DNA of 64,000 bases from Dysidea avara (Eukaryota; Porifera; Demospongiae; Dictyoceratida; Dysideidae), in contig NC_089274.1 in NCBI RefSeq assembly GCF_963678975.1, positions 19,423,633 to 19,487,632 of the forward strand, in the 5' to 3' direction. Position 1 is the stretch's first letter. Each line of letters opens with the position of its first letter. Shown here one piece after another: positions 1 through 11,160 of this stretch. The position numbers were made by a program, and so were the translations under genes. Below the pieces are notes generated by a model. That model did not search any database. It was given only the letters and a program-made list of their open reading frames with translations, and was not told the DNA's origin.

Positions 1-1205
1 TCTTGGAAGTGTATTATACTGCACTGCTGTGGTCATGTCGTATATAATCCACTTGTTGGCTTTTAATCATGCACAATTCTGTACCAACTCACTCTATATT
101 TTAGTGCCATCTAAGCCTATACAAAAGATAATGTCTTATCTTGCAATGAATTCTGGAAATCCAGGGTGTAATTTTCCTTTAATTTCTATGCTACTATACT
201 TGATATACTTTGGACAACTAAACGTTGCACAAATCAAGGTCTGCTAACAGAATTATCAGTTTCTCCTATTGTGCACCTATGCTATAGCTACCTGGCATAA
301 CTGAAGAACTCCATTGAAAACTGGGATCAGTAACTCTTTAAAAACCTGTACAAGATCCAGAGATTTCAAGGCATGAAAATTTTGTTGGAAAAGCTGCATG
401 GAAATTTTGTTCTCCTGTAATTATTTTCAAAGAATTGTAATCCCCTTAAGTATCACAGGATACTACACAAACTGAAGGTGATCTCCACACCAGAAGATTT
501 GATACAAGAATATACCTCTCTGAGTGTTGCTGCCGGCAGGAATTTCTAGCCTACAAAGATGCTGATACACTTTTAATCTCGCTTTTAATAGCAGGGAGAG
601 CAATTTCAGGTAGTACAATGCAGTGCAATGTGTAACAACTCTGAATACAACAATAAAACAACACATTGATCCTTGCAACAATCAGAGTGAATCTATTGTT
701 AGGCGCAATTTGTGAATTTGCACAGTTTATAAATTTTTGTGCATTTTGTGAATTACCGTAATATTGTATGAAAGCTGTGCATTTTATGAACTAGTAGATT
801 CTGGTCAACTAAGCGTACCATTGGCAGATTCAGGGCCAAGTGCATGTCATAGCTGTCTTCCTCTTCCATAACTAATTGGAATGGAGGATTGGAGGCTCAA
901 AGCCATCCAATACAATACACCAAACTTAGAAATGCTACTGCACAAGTATGGGCACACAACTGTATTTTGTAGCAACTTGCTATCACTTGATTGTCAATAA
1001 AGACATCCCTGGGCAAATCAGCTGATTGCCAAGTACCTAATCTTAAGATTGTCAGCATTCTCATAGCCTGTAGCTATGACTTGCACAGCTGCTACAAATT
1101 TTTTTTTTTAAATGTTGCACAAATACATAACATGTTTTGATTGAGAGCAGGCATACAGCGTATACAATTTCCAGTATATTGAGTTACAACAGCTCCATAT
1201 CTTGA
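1..1205. other. No gene recognised
   Basis: I see AT-rich sequence with no supported gene or clear repeat boundary. The short open frames here resemble no family I know and lack convincing splice context. A poly-T run lies near 1101. Confidence 0.5.
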
Positions 1206-1443
1206 TATGTGACCGAATTTGACAAAACAAGGCTTCCACATATATCCAATTCTCTGACTTTAACCAACTGTAACTTGACTAGTCAGCAAGCTATTGACCT
1301 AAAAAGTCCACACAATTATTCTATAGCATGGTAAAATACCAGGTCAAAATTTGCAACTAATAGCATTAACTTACAATGAGTTATGGCCAAGTTATAGAAG
1401 TAAATATGTGCGGAAGTCTTGTTTTGTCAAATTTGGTCACATA
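1206..1443. mobile_element. TA-flanked palindromic MITE
   Basis: The element is about 234 bp (1208-1441) with nearly 40-bp terminal inverted repeats. They start TGTGACCGAATTTGACAAAA on the left and end with the mirror image on the right, where the copy reads AAATTTGGTCACA. A TA dinucleotide flanks both ends, as expected for a Tc1/mariner-type insertion. There is no coding capacity, so it is a non-autonomous element. Confidence 0.75.
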
Positions 1444-2570
1444 TATACATGGTCATAACCATTGTCATCCTGTCTTGCTGTAACTGTATGCCTTCTTAAA
1501 AACCGCACACGATATCCCAATGTACAAGTAATTTGTTACACCTTACCTATGGAGATAGCACATTTTTTCAAATGCATTATTTTGTTCTTCAATGTGGATA
1601 AAAGTCTTACCAAGTGAGTTGTATCAATTTCTAAAAACCCATCATCCTGCAAGAATGGCATTAGTCATCCACTGGTTCTATAAACAAATTAACATTAATT
1701 TTAACTGTTAAATGGTCTGCATAAAATTCAAGGTTGTAGTTTTGTGTCACATTATATATTTTGGTTAAAAAATGGCGTGTTGCCAAGCAACACTGCACAA
1801 CCAGTTTAGCTGATGTGATTGTGGGACAGGTCAGCTGCAGGTGATTAGTCCAATTATAATCAAAGCAATTTAGCAGCTACAATTATTTTAACTTGTTATA
1901 TTACAAAGGCTTTACTGTTGCTGTTTTTTTTCACTTTTGTACGTAGGTTTTGAGACATTTCTGCTTAAAGGAGTCGTCACAGACCGTCTATGGTGCGTAT
2001 AGTGTATTCGTGACAGGTGTACTGGAACATTAGAACTTTAGTATGCATACAGAACTTTGCTCAGAATCACTTTATTATTTAACATCCAACTTTGCCATTG
2101 TTTTGATGAGTGGTAATTTACGCTATAAGTGGTCACAATGGCTTGTTGGAACCGCTTAAGAATAAACTAAAAGAATCTAGCTGTGAATCTGGGATAATCC
2201 AAACATGTCACGATATATGAATGACTACTGGAAATGTATTGCAGATGATTGTGTTCCTTCATTGTGAAAATGACAAGCAAAGTTTTCGTTTACTGAGCTT
2301 CATTTGGTACCATCCTGTTCGTCAAGAGTTGCTCTTTCTCATGGTACTTGTGAATCTGAAATTCGTCTTTTGAGTGAAAAGATATGTGAGTAGTGTCAGT
2401 ACAATAGAAACTATGCAACTTATAGCGAACAATTCGGTGCTGCAGTTGGGCCAAATCTCCACAAACTTCTTGATATGCTGCAGACCAGGATATGAAGCCC
2501 TGATAGTAATCTGCATGGATACACTACACTACATAATATAATGGCAATGCTTAATTATGTTGATGGTGAA
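1444..2570. other. No gene recognised
   Basis: No exon, RNA gene or bounded repeat can be supported in this AT-rich stretch. Open frames are short and have no family resemblance. Confidence 0.45.
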
Positions 2571-2579
2571 AATCAGGAA

Positions 2580-3050
2580 GCTTTTTAATGTCAGCCAGCA
2601 AGGAATTCCACAGATGAGTGGCTTTCTATTGAAAAGTTTTGCATAATGGCCAGATGACATCAGATACTGTAGGATTAGCAAAACGTACTGTAGTTCTGGT
2701 GTGATAATTTATCTGGCTACCAAACAGAATTGAAAGGAAAAGTGAAATTTCCCTGGTGGAATTGGTATGATGATGGAACACGCTACAAGCAATAAGTTAA
2801 GGAACAGGAAACTGTAAAAGAGTGTAATAAGTATAGTATTCCAAAATGTGACATGGTATATTTGTGTGAGCAACAACTAACACTAACCTGGTTTTGAAAT
2901 GAACAACCTGATCGTAACCGCTGTTGAAGATGAAATTGAATCAAAGGGAGTCCCCATATTGGTAAAGCATAGTTCAAATAAGATGACACAACTGAATTCA
3001 TTAAAAGTGATTGTGATGCATCACATACTTTCATACCTTTTCAGTTAGCT
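2580..3050 (-). mobile_element. LINE reverse transcriptase C-terminal fragment
   Basis: The minus-strand frame at 2783-3034 reads SSYLNYALPIWGLPLIQFHL, followed by SHKYTMSHFGILYLLHS. This is the typical post-catalytic 'thumb' region of a non-LTR retrotransposon RT, whose usual forms are Y(A/C)xPVWGPxL and HxDxxxxLHWLPV. Only this tail is present. The catalytic RT and endonuclease parts are missing, so it is a 5'-truncated or decayed LINE. Confidence 0.65.
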
Positions 3051-3920
3051 ACTTCCCACAGTAGCCTACATGCACTGACCATTTTCAGTAGAGCTAGTGC
3101 ACACATCATGTCTAAACTTGTTACTTTCTTACATTTCAGTCCCACACAGAAACTGAGTGGTTTACTGTTGGGTCTATAGAGCAAACTTCTGGCATTCCTC
3201 CTAGCTTTTCATCCAGCCATTCAGTTAAAATAGTGCCTTTCTCCAAGCTCAGTTTGCCTTGTGCGTTTTGGTCCCCCAACATATGATCCAAAGTCTTCAA
3301 CCTGAACTTTCTGTGTAATCTTCTGGCATAACTCTTCACCTCAAACAGCTCACTTCACACTGACCCTTGCACTGACCTCACTTCTGGCTACTGCCATGAG
3401 ACCTCATTCGTCACTTGCTTTCTCGCTTGCTTCTCAGACTGTTCTGCTCATCGTCACACCTCACATCACATCTCAAAGAAGACTCGTGGTCTAACAGGTG
3501 AGCACTAAAAAAAACCACTAAACAGCAGGGGTGGGCGATACAAGTAATAAAATATTGATACCGATACCAGAATGTCCGATACTTTAGTATCAAGTACTTT
3601 TTATGAAGAATCGGAAATTTCAATACTTGGTGATCACATGATATTTTGCTTAATTGTGCATGCAAAACTTGTGTTACAGATGCAAACACTAAAAATGGAA
3701 TGTTTTAGCCATATTCAACCTACCAGTAATCACTGAGAAATATTCAGCACTGTGAGGTTCACTAATGCACCTATCAATGTAATCCCCGACTACCACTAAT
3801 ACGGGCTGAGGTGGGGGAAGAGATTTGCATCCCTGATTATTTATTTCCCACCTACTGGGGAAATACTGGCGATGCAAACCCCAACCAAGTCTCGACCTGC
3901 AAACCCTGGGAATACTGGGG
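3051..3920. other. Mixed repeats, no gene
   Basis: A stretch near 3530 starts CAGGGGTGGGCGATAC, like the outer end of some hAT-type elements, but I found no matching second end. A GC-richer patch with repeated 'gggatttgcatccc'-like strings lies at 3790-3905. No exon is supported. Confidence 0.35.
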
Positions 3921-4355
3921 CTAGGAGGGGATTTGTATGGTCGTGTGGCATTGGTCTAGTGATGAGTTAGTAAGCCTGGGTTTGTCAGATCGTTTGCCTA
4001 AGCGGATGGCATTTTGAATAGACACAGTGACCCCCAAGTATGTTTGAAACAAAGACTTGCACTTTCCGATATCGTCTTCTTTTCTACTAGGATCCTCGTT
4101 GGCACTGGATTCTGCAATGTTGTGTATGATTACATTTAATTGCCTTTTCTCTCTTTGTTCGGCGGTGATAGAGGCAGCAATGTTAGCAACAGATTCTTCT
4201 GTGATAGAAGGTGTTGAGCTAGGAGCGGTGGACACTTGGGTGGTTTTATGATTGTTAAACAGGGTAGTTATTGTTTTCTCGTGTTTCTCCAGTTGTGACT
4301 CAACATTTTTCACGAATTTGCAAAGATTGGATTCAGTTTGTTGGATTTTGGACAT
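3921..4355 (-). mobile_element. LINE ORF1-like fragment
   Basis: The open frame has 144 codons from an ATG at 4355. It has a polar N-terminal helix that could coil (SQLEKHEKTITTLFNNHK), a low-complexity Ser/Thr linker, then REKRQLNVIIHNIAE and later SIQNAIRLGKRSDKPR. That arrangement is typical of the RNA-binding first ORF, or its equivalent, in L1/CR1-like non-LTR retrotransposons ('RNxIIxGIPE ... AxRLG'). The frame ends soon after KPRLTN, where the family normally continues, so this is a truncated copy. It could also be the N-terminal part of a longer retrotransposon polyprotein. Confidence 0.6.
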
Positions 4356-4394
4356 GGACTTTTTCTAGAATGGATATCTTAGAGTTGAAAAATT

Positions 4395-4465
4395 TATTTA
4401 TTTATTAATGCTTTACAGCACAAGTGCTGAAGGTCTGTAGGACACCTGGTTCTACAGCCTAAATG
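4395..4465 (-). repeat. Dispersed repeat 3' end with TAAA tail
   Basis: A 60-bp segment containing 'ctttacagcacaagtgctga' and 'gtaggacacctggt' recurs at 24885-24945. Read on the minus strand, both copies end in a TAAA/AT-rich tail, as LINE or SINE 3' ends do. Confidence 0.6.
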
Positions 4466-4586
4466 ATTGACTGTCATAACATCTTAAAGCAACCAGAACC
4501 ATTTGTATACAGGACGAACAGAAAAACACAATATTAGGAGATGACAGGTTGGCTATGGCATTACATTGATCATTACTTATCATAGT

Positions 4587-5084
4587 CAATGGGCGGATCC
4601 AGGATGGGGCATTTGGGGTAAATCCCCCCCCTCTCCACTTTGTGGAGGAGCCAGCCATGCTTCTGATTAAAACAGCTAGTAAATTTTATGTCAGGCCAAC
4701 CAAGATCAGTTTAAAACTTACGAAAATATGCACATTTTACTAGCATTTATTACAAATTCACCTGAGACCAAAGCGAACTGAAGTCAAACTAACTGTAAAA
4801 TAGTCACCCAGCACCTTCGTGCGTACTAAGCGCCTCTAAAATAATTATCGTGTTGCTGTTATTTAAGACATTCAGAGCCTTTTAAACAGTTTTAAGACTT
4901 CACAACCATCTGAAAAGGCCAAAATGGCAAATATCAACAGTGAGACACCACTAAGAGGTGATTATTTGCTGCTTTAAAAAAGCAGCACTGAACTATAGAG
5001 AATATGGTTCTCCCCATGCATGCAACCACCTACAACTCACCCTGTTTGTGCCCCTTCCCTAGCCAGCTCCTGGATCCGCCCCTG
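4587..5084. mobile_element. MITE with hAT-like ends
   Basis: The ends are CAATGGGCGGATCCAGGA on the left and TCCTGGATCCGCCCCTG on the right, an imperfect inverted repeat of about 17 bp. The 5-bp string ATAGT flanks both ends; a full 8-bp duplication is not preserved. The ends resemble those of the element at 39669-40325, which does keep an 8-bp duplication. There is no open frame for a transposase. Confidence 0.6.
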
Positions 5085-5089
5085 ATAGT

Positions 5090-5496
5090 ACAACTTGCGT
5101 GCTGTCGTCCCTCACACCATAAACACTCGAAGATTATCAGCTGTAGCAGACTCAGAGCAAATTACGCACTCATCTGCTCTTGTTTTCTTCTCCTTATTGG
5201 CTGGAGAGCTTGCTGGACGTTTGGTATTCGCTACTTCACTCGCCATTTCAAATAGCGAGCACCCTGATTGAACAAAAGCAAGAACAAACAATTGTACGTC
5301 TGTAACTTCTAACTAGCCTGAGTGGGTACCGTTTTACACCATGGTACCAACGTACCGGGGTGAACACAGAATTGATCGTGTAGAGTTTGGTGGAAGATTA
5401 CCCTTCTCATCCTTGACTTTGCCTGTCGACAAATAGAATCCTCGAATCGATTGTGGTAGGGAGTTTCATTTGGCGCGCAAATTTCAGTTTTGCGGC
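5090..5496 (+). promoter_or_regulatory. Intergenic region upstream of CHEK1
   Basis: This 400-bp unique-looking segment separates the repeats from the CHEK1 start and should hold its promoter and 5' UTR. I see no TATA box or other motif I would defend. Confidence 0.3.
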
Positions 5497-6918
5497 ATGG
5501 AATTTGTGGAAGGTTGGGATTTTATGCAGACGTTAGGCGAAGGTGCGTACGGAGAAGTGAAGTTAGCAGTGAACAGGAGCAATGGAGAGTGTGTAGCTGT
5601 TAAAATAATAAGATCGGCTGACCACCCGGATTTCGATCCTAACAACCTGAAAAAAGAAATTTGTGTGATGAAACTGTTGAGACATGAAAACATTGTTCGG
5701 TTTTTTGGCCAGCGGACAGAAGGCAACATCTGCTATCTGTTTTTGGAGTACGCCAGTGGCGGAGAACTGTTTGACAGAATCGAACCTGATAAAGGCATGG
5801 TCCCAGGGATGGCACATCACTTTTTTGTGCAGCTACTGAACGGAATGGAATATTTACACAGCAGAGGGGTGGTACACAGAGACATTAAACCTGAAAACTT
5901 ATTATTAGACAGCAATGATGTTCTGAAGATATCAGACTTTGGCTTGTCAACAGTGTTTAGGTACAGAGGAGATGAGAGAAAGTTGAGCAAATCTTGTGGG
6001 ACAATTCCCTACATTGCCCCTGAGGTTTACGCTGGTATAGAGCATCATGCTCAGCCAGCAGATTTGTGGTCTTGTGGAATAACACTTGTGGCTTTGTTAT
6101 CAGGGGAATTGCCTTGGGACAAACCATCAAAGGACAACCAGGAGTATCAGCAGTGGAGTGTTCACAATTTCTTCATCTCACCGTGGAACAAGATCAGTAA
6201 TGAACCGCTGGCTCTTTTAAAGAAGATGTTGAGGATTAGTCCAGCAAAGAGGTACACCATAGAACAGATCAAGAAACACATCTGGTACAAAAAGAAATAT
6301 GCCCACTTGCCTTTATCTGAAGATGCTGTACCCTCTCCACGTTATCCCACAAAATCAATGAAAATTGAGAGTTCTCCTAGGTATCGTGAACGAACTGGAA
6401 ATGATCGGACAGTGACTTCTTCGCAGCCGCTGATCCTTGACAATGGTGACGTGTCCTTGACAGCAGCTGACAATAATTGCTTCACACAACCTTCGTGTTA
6501 CGATGAGTTGGTTGTTGGAACACAAATATCATGTACTCCAGCTGGTTCCAATTCCCAAGCTCCATTCCAACGTCTGGCAATGCGTATGACAAGATTTCAT
6601 ACAAAATTGGAGCCATCTGTTGTGTGGAGCAAACTAAATGCCATGCTGAAAAAACTGTCCTATGACCCCAAACCATCGCCAGATTTGACCAGCATTTCAG
6701 TGGCAACTGAAGACAGACGAGGGTACCCCTTGGGGATACGTATTTCATTATTTCAATTACAACCTGGAAATTTACTGGTTGATTTCAGAAGATCAAAGGG
6801 AGATGGTATCGAATTTAAGCGAGTATTTAAAAAGATCAGAGAGAACCTGTCAGACATCATTTGCAAGCCTCCCTCAGTCACAGTTGATACTGGCACTGTT
6901 TTGTCAGTACACACCTAA
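5497..6918 (+). CDS. CHEK1: Checkpoint kinase 1 (intronless)
   Basis: This Ser/Thr kinase acts downstream of ATR in the DNA-damage and replication checkpoint and is known to inhibit CDC25. The single open frame gives 473 residues (human 476). It opens [19 protein letters not shown], almost matching human CHK1. The glycine loop [13 protein letters not shown] lysine (about 36), HRDIKPEN (Asp about 129), DFG (about 147), a [10 protein letters not shown] activation-loop end and WSCGI are all present. A Ser/Thr-rich linker carries several SQ/TQ dipeptides (SSQ, FTQ, GTQ, NSQ), the ATR site type. The C-terminus has the regulatory KA1-like domain ([19 protein letters not shown]). The frame is open nine codons further upstream only from a TTG, so ATG 5497 is the start. 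No intron interrupts it, unlike most other genes here. Confidence 0.95.
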   Translation: MEFVEGWDFMQTLGEGAYGEVKLAVNRSNGECVAVKIIRSADHPDFDPNNLKKEICVMKLLRHENIVRFFGQRTEGNICYLFLEYASGGELFDRIEPDKGMVPGMAHHFFVQLLNGMEYLHSRGVVHRDIKPENLLLDSNDVLKISDFGLSTVFRYRGDERKLSKSCGTIPYIAPEVYAGIEHHAQPADLWSCGITLVALLSGELPWDKPSKDNQEYQQWSVHNFFISPWNKISNEPLALLKKMLRISPAKRYTIEQIKKHIWYKKKYAHLPLSEDAVPSPRYPTKSMKIESSPRYRERTGNDRTVTSSQPLILDNGDVSLTAADNNCFTQPSCYDELVVGTQISCTPAGSNSQAPFQRLAMRMTRFHTKLEPSVVWSKLNAMLKKLSYDPKPSPDLTSISVATEDRRGYPLGIRISLFQLQPGNLLVDFRRSKGDGIEFKRVFKKIRENLSDIICKPPSVTVDTGTVLSVHT

Positions 6919-7404
6919 CAACCTCACTGGATTGATGCCACTTTTTTTCTAAATTATCTGTTGTAGATTTTTTTTGTCAATCATCTGTAAATTTTTGCAG
7001 CATTCTATGATTTAAGAATTAATATCAATGCTTGATTCGGCACTGTATAATGTAATGCATCGTGTACACAAATACTAATAATACAACTAACATTGATGTT
7101 TCGAAGTTACGTCCTACGTATTTCGTCATAATGATCGAAGCGAGAATGGATTTCGCTGTTTATGGCGGAATCTTATAACAGCGCGAGGTTTTCCAGGGAT
7201 CAGTATGTAGTACATAAATGGGTTGAATTTTGCACCTCGAGTTATTTCTGGAAAGATGAATTTTTTTTGTTCACGTAGTAGCTATATAGCTAAAGTGGTA
7301 AACTGAAAGTTTGGATAACTGAAGCTTGTTAGCTGCTGATATAATATATACCTACTGATAGGCCTGAATAGCTAGCTAGTCAACAACCACGACGATTATA
7401 AGCG
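6919..7404. other. Intergenic, CHEK1 3' end and Rab-like copy 1 promoter
   Basis: No gene is seen. The part around 7145-7175 ('gctgtttatggcggaatc') resembles 14452-14475 upstream of Rab-like copy 2. The duplicated unit therefore included the 5' flank. Confidence 0.45.
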
Positions 7405-8608
7405 ATGAGTGAAGTTCAGAAGGCAAGACTTCTCAAGATCGTACTGCTAGGGGATGTGAAAGTGGGGAAGAGTTTTCTGATAGACAAGTACCGGCAGCAA
7501 AATCCTACTGTATCCTTTTTAGCTCGTACAGCTATGGCAGGCTTTTGTGTTTGTACAAAAGAGTGACTGTAGCACATTATGCAGTACTTCAGAAGTGCAT
7601 GCTTGTTGTAGCTCCTTAACATATAGCTATAGGCTACTACCGATGGGGTGAAATGTAATAATAAAGATTATATAATCCAACTTTGGGATACTGCAGGTGA
7701 GAAGGAATGAACAAACTTGTTTACACCACAGGGTTATTCTCCATCGCAGCATAACTGTTGCAGAGAAGCGATGGGTGTCATGTTTGTGTATGATGTTCAG
7801 ACAAAGTTCTCACTGCAAAATCTTAGCTGGTACATGAAGATGCTTAATTCTCTTGTGACACAACTAAATGGAGACCCCATACCAGCTGTGTTGGTGGGAA
7901 ACAAGGTAATACAGAACAGTACAGTGTGCCATGCACGTACACAAACTCAAGTGTGCAGATGTGCTTTAACTGATTTCTATCCCATGCATACAGTTTAGCT
8001 CATAGGTGACATGTCAATTATACCTGCAGGTTTGTTGTCATTCTGTGGCTTTTGGGAATTAACTTCCATGCACAGTTGGGGTTTAACAGCTCCCTATTTT
8101 CTTGTTGTATGCATGACTTTAGTGGGATAGAATATTGATTTCCTCCAAAATGCAAGCATGATAACTGAACAAATTGGGACAAGATTCCGGTATAACAACC
8201 AATTATGTGGGCTCACCTATAGCTACACATATGCATATTATACATGCACACAACACTCATTCATTGATGTTGTAACTATACCCAAGCCATGTGTATTATT
8301 GTATAGCATGATGTTGGTGAATTGGATGGGTCTGCAATGTGTGATCAGTTAGGTATAGAGAAATGGTTCTACGTCTCTGCTAACACTGGTGAAAATGTTA
8401 ATGAAGCTTTTGAGTACCTCATTAAAAAGGTAACCAAACATTTCCCTTAAAGTAGTAAAAGGTGTGAATTCCAATCTTTTTGCAGGTTACATATTTGCAA
8501 ATTGACAAACTGGATTTTACTAAATTAAGATCCCACAGTTTTGATCGCTATGACAATGTTATTTCTCTACCAAGCAAGAACTACTCTGCACCGTGTACTG
8601 TGATGTGA
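7405..8608 (+). pseudogene. Rab-like small GTPase, copy 1 (probably broken)
   Basis: Exons can be placed at 7405-7509, 7633-7696, 7732-7905, 8307-8429 and 8486-8608. They read a P-loop GDVKVGKS, then IIQLWDTAG, AMGVMFVYDVQTKFS, a G4 motif split by an intron (GNK|HD), WFYVSANTGENVNEAF (G5) and a C-terminal CTVM, a CaaX prenylation signal. Copies 2 and 3 have a 20-nt exon between exons 2 and 3. Here only 35 bp lie between them and no equivalent is seen. Direct splicing would shift the frame, and reading through meets a stop. All other splice sites remain good, so loss is recent or the gene is used in a shorter form. WF-x-SA and PIPAVLVGNK resemble the Rab32/38 branch; the assignment is tentative. 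Confidence 0.7.
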
Positions 8609-9389
8609 ACTTGTTGCATTCCATTGTCACTTTGTAGTATATAAGCTGTGTATAATATTCTGCACTAGATGTTAAACGTCATATTATTCAGAACCTGAAA
8701 TTTTACAAACACATACAATTACGTCACTGCATTTTGTAATAGACAGTTATACACTGAAATGTTAACATAGATAACTATCATGGAATACTTTCAGTTTGTG
8801 CCAGGCAAAATCCATTTTTAAGCATTACACCATTGTTTAATATAGCATACCTACCCTACATCCTTATAATGACATTATTATATGCATGGCCAGCTATTAA
8901 CATCAGTGTCATTCATGAATGCAGCATACACGATGATGTAACTTTTAAAGTAGCTACATAAAATTGAAATGATGAGAGTGCACAAGTAAGTTAAACAGCT
9001 GAACTAAACATAGCTAAGCTAAGGCAGTTGTACTATTGATAATGTGTCCCACACACCGACACAGATGCAAACTGTGCTAAGTTGTAATTAGTGACAAAAT
9101 CACTAAACATTTGTAAACTTGAGGGTAATTAATTAAAGATCTAACATATTTGAAATAGCTGTGGGCATGCTACTGGCATAGTATATTATTCCACATCACA
9201 TGTTTGTATGCATCCTGACTATACTTAGTGACATTTATTTTATGCAAGTACAAACAGAATTTTGTTAGAAACACTAAAAGTGTTAGTGCTTTGGAAAAGG
9301 TATAAGTGTACAATGAGAGAAACAGTGGTGCATGGCATGAAACATTAAATGTAGTGGAAAAGAAAGTCATATTTTGTACCTGTCATATG
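8609..9389. other. No gene recognised
   Basis: Downstream flank of Rab-like copy 1: AT-rich, no supported exon. No canonical AATAAA is seen close after the stop. Confidence 0.4.
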
Positions 9390-9470
9390 TATTATTTATT
9401 TATTTATTTATTGTCACTGGGTAGACGGTGTGCTGATGTTCCCAGGGAGTGAATAACGCCCCAAGGAAAA
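9388..9470 (-). repeat. Retroposon 3' end with (ATTT)n
   Basis: A run of ATTT units at 9393-9410 is followed by 'gtcactgggtagacggtgtg'. On the minus strand this is a repeat ending in an (AAAT)n tail, as in CR1/L2-like LINEs or their SINE partners. The body is too short to assign. Confidence 0.4.
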
Positions 9471-9680
9471 TTACACACGTACACATGATTACAGTACAGC
9501 TTTATTAAGTTATTTGTCTAGTAATTGGTTAGTAAATATGTCCATGTTTTCTGACTCAATCACTGCATGAAGTTGGCAAGTTATTCCAGCCAGAACTTCA
9601 TCGCCCTCTAGCAGTTACAGCCCTGCTGTACGGGAATATTATATGAGACAATATAAAACTGATGCTTTAAATACATCCAA

Positions 9681-9829
<149 letters not shown>

Positions 9830-9890
9830 ATTATTAAGCTGAAAACCCGTCTGTCCATCCGTCACTCTGCTTACTCACCAAACTTGGCAA

Positions 9891-10179
9891 CAATGTTTCC
9901 ATGTTATGAATAAAGTTCATAGATTTATGAACTTTTTGTCTTGTTAATTTATGAACCTGAAAAAATCCACGAATTTTTTATAAACTTTTAGCAATCTCAG
10001 GCTGTGACTTTTTTTTGCTCTGTAGTGCCTTACTAACACAGAGATCCACCTATTTATAATTTGTGGGCTTGGTACATGCTGTTTTTGGAGGGTGACCATT
10101 GGATTATGAACTTTTAATGAACAAATTAATTTTATTTTTCACATGAATTAACATTTGGAGCAATCATCTGGCAACACTG
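9891..10179. mobile_element. hAT-type MITE, second copy of the CAGTGTTGCCA family
   Basis: The left end CAATGTTTCCATG and right end CTGGCAACACTG match the family at 20215-20546, including shared internal 'aaagttcatagatttatgaa' blocks. The flanks CTTGGCAA and CTTGGAGA look like a decayed 8-bp target duplication. Confidence 0.7.
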
Positions 10180-10357
10180 CTTGGAGAGAATCGACACGAT
10201 CTATGCTGATAATGAAGCACTTATCATCCGGCTACTCTAAGATTGTTGTCACAAGTTCACGTGTGCTTCCAGGCATGCTTCTGTTTGTTCTCTTCAGCGC
10301 GTAGAAGGCCAAGGTGTAGAGAAAACTTGAGCAACATTCCTTTGAAAATCACAGCAC

Positions 10358-10425
10358 ATACTGTTCAAGTGGTAGAACACTTGACTAGCATGTAAGAGGT
10401 CGTGGGTTCATAAAGCACTTTTGCA
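10358..10425 (+). repeat. tRNA-Ala-like sequence (probable SINE head)
   Basis: A box A-like TGGTAGAACACTTG, an AGCATG anticodon-loop-like stretch and a box B-like GTGGGTTCATAA occur in tRNA order and spacing, recalling tRNA-Ala(AGC). The acceptor stem does not pair, so this is more likely a tRNA-derived retroposon or pseudogene than a working tRNA. Confidence 0.4.
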
Positions 10426-10669
10426 ATTGGGGTAGGGCAGGAAAATTGCCAAAATATATGTCCATCTGTGTGTTGGTCCAGTGTGTTGTATTTGAGTAGG
10501 TAAAAGCCTCTTTCACCAGTATCCAGAATATCTACATGATAGACTACATCTATGTTTTAAGCACATAGGTGTGCTCTGACATGCAAAACTGTTTGTTCAG
10601 ATTTACCTCATTACTGCTGTAGTAAATAGGCAGCTTGCATGATTGGACAGATACTACTGTGCATCTAAA

Positions 10670-11160
10670 AAAATTATTAATTTATTTATTTGTGATGCAC
10701 AAAACTCAAACATGAGTGTATGTATGCATGTACAATTAGTTCATAAACTTTTCTAAACTAGAAGAATCAACTACATCTCTTAGCAAAGAGTTCATTTGCA
10801 TGTGGTGGCTGGTAAAAATGAATGATGATAAGAGTTTATCCTTGCTTGAAGTTGTCTAAACTTTTGCTGGTGAGCTCAAGTTTTTGTTCCAGATGATGAT
10901 TAACAACTATCTCATTTAAAACATAATAAGTCTTGATTGATTCCGTCTGACTTCCAATGAATTCCACTTTAGTTCAGAAAGCATTGATGACACACTTGAA
11001 TAACTTGAAAAATTGTTACACACAAATCGAGCAGCTTTAATTTTATACTGTACCTTTTCCAAAACAGTTTTGTCACAGATGGTAAAGGGGGACCAAATTA
11101 CAGATGCATAAGACAATGATACTGGAACATGCAGATACAGCAGTTTACACTGAGGAACTG
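10670..11160 (-). mobile_element. LINE RT C-terminal fragment with 3' tail
   Basis: The minus strand at 10916-11116 reads MSYASVIWSPFTICDKTVLE, then KVQYKIKAARFVCNNFSS and ELKWNSLEVRRNQSRL. These match the conserved tail of non-LTR retrotransposon RTs ('YAS.VW.P......LE.VQ..AARF' and 'L.W..LE.RR'). Toward 10670 the minus strand ends in AAATAAATTAATAA, the likely 3' tail. Only this end of the element remains. Confidence 0.75.

Noticed and set aside
5470-5496. A nine-codon upstream extension of CHEK1
   Set aside because: It starts at TTG. The ATG at 5497 gives the family's usual N-terminus and length.
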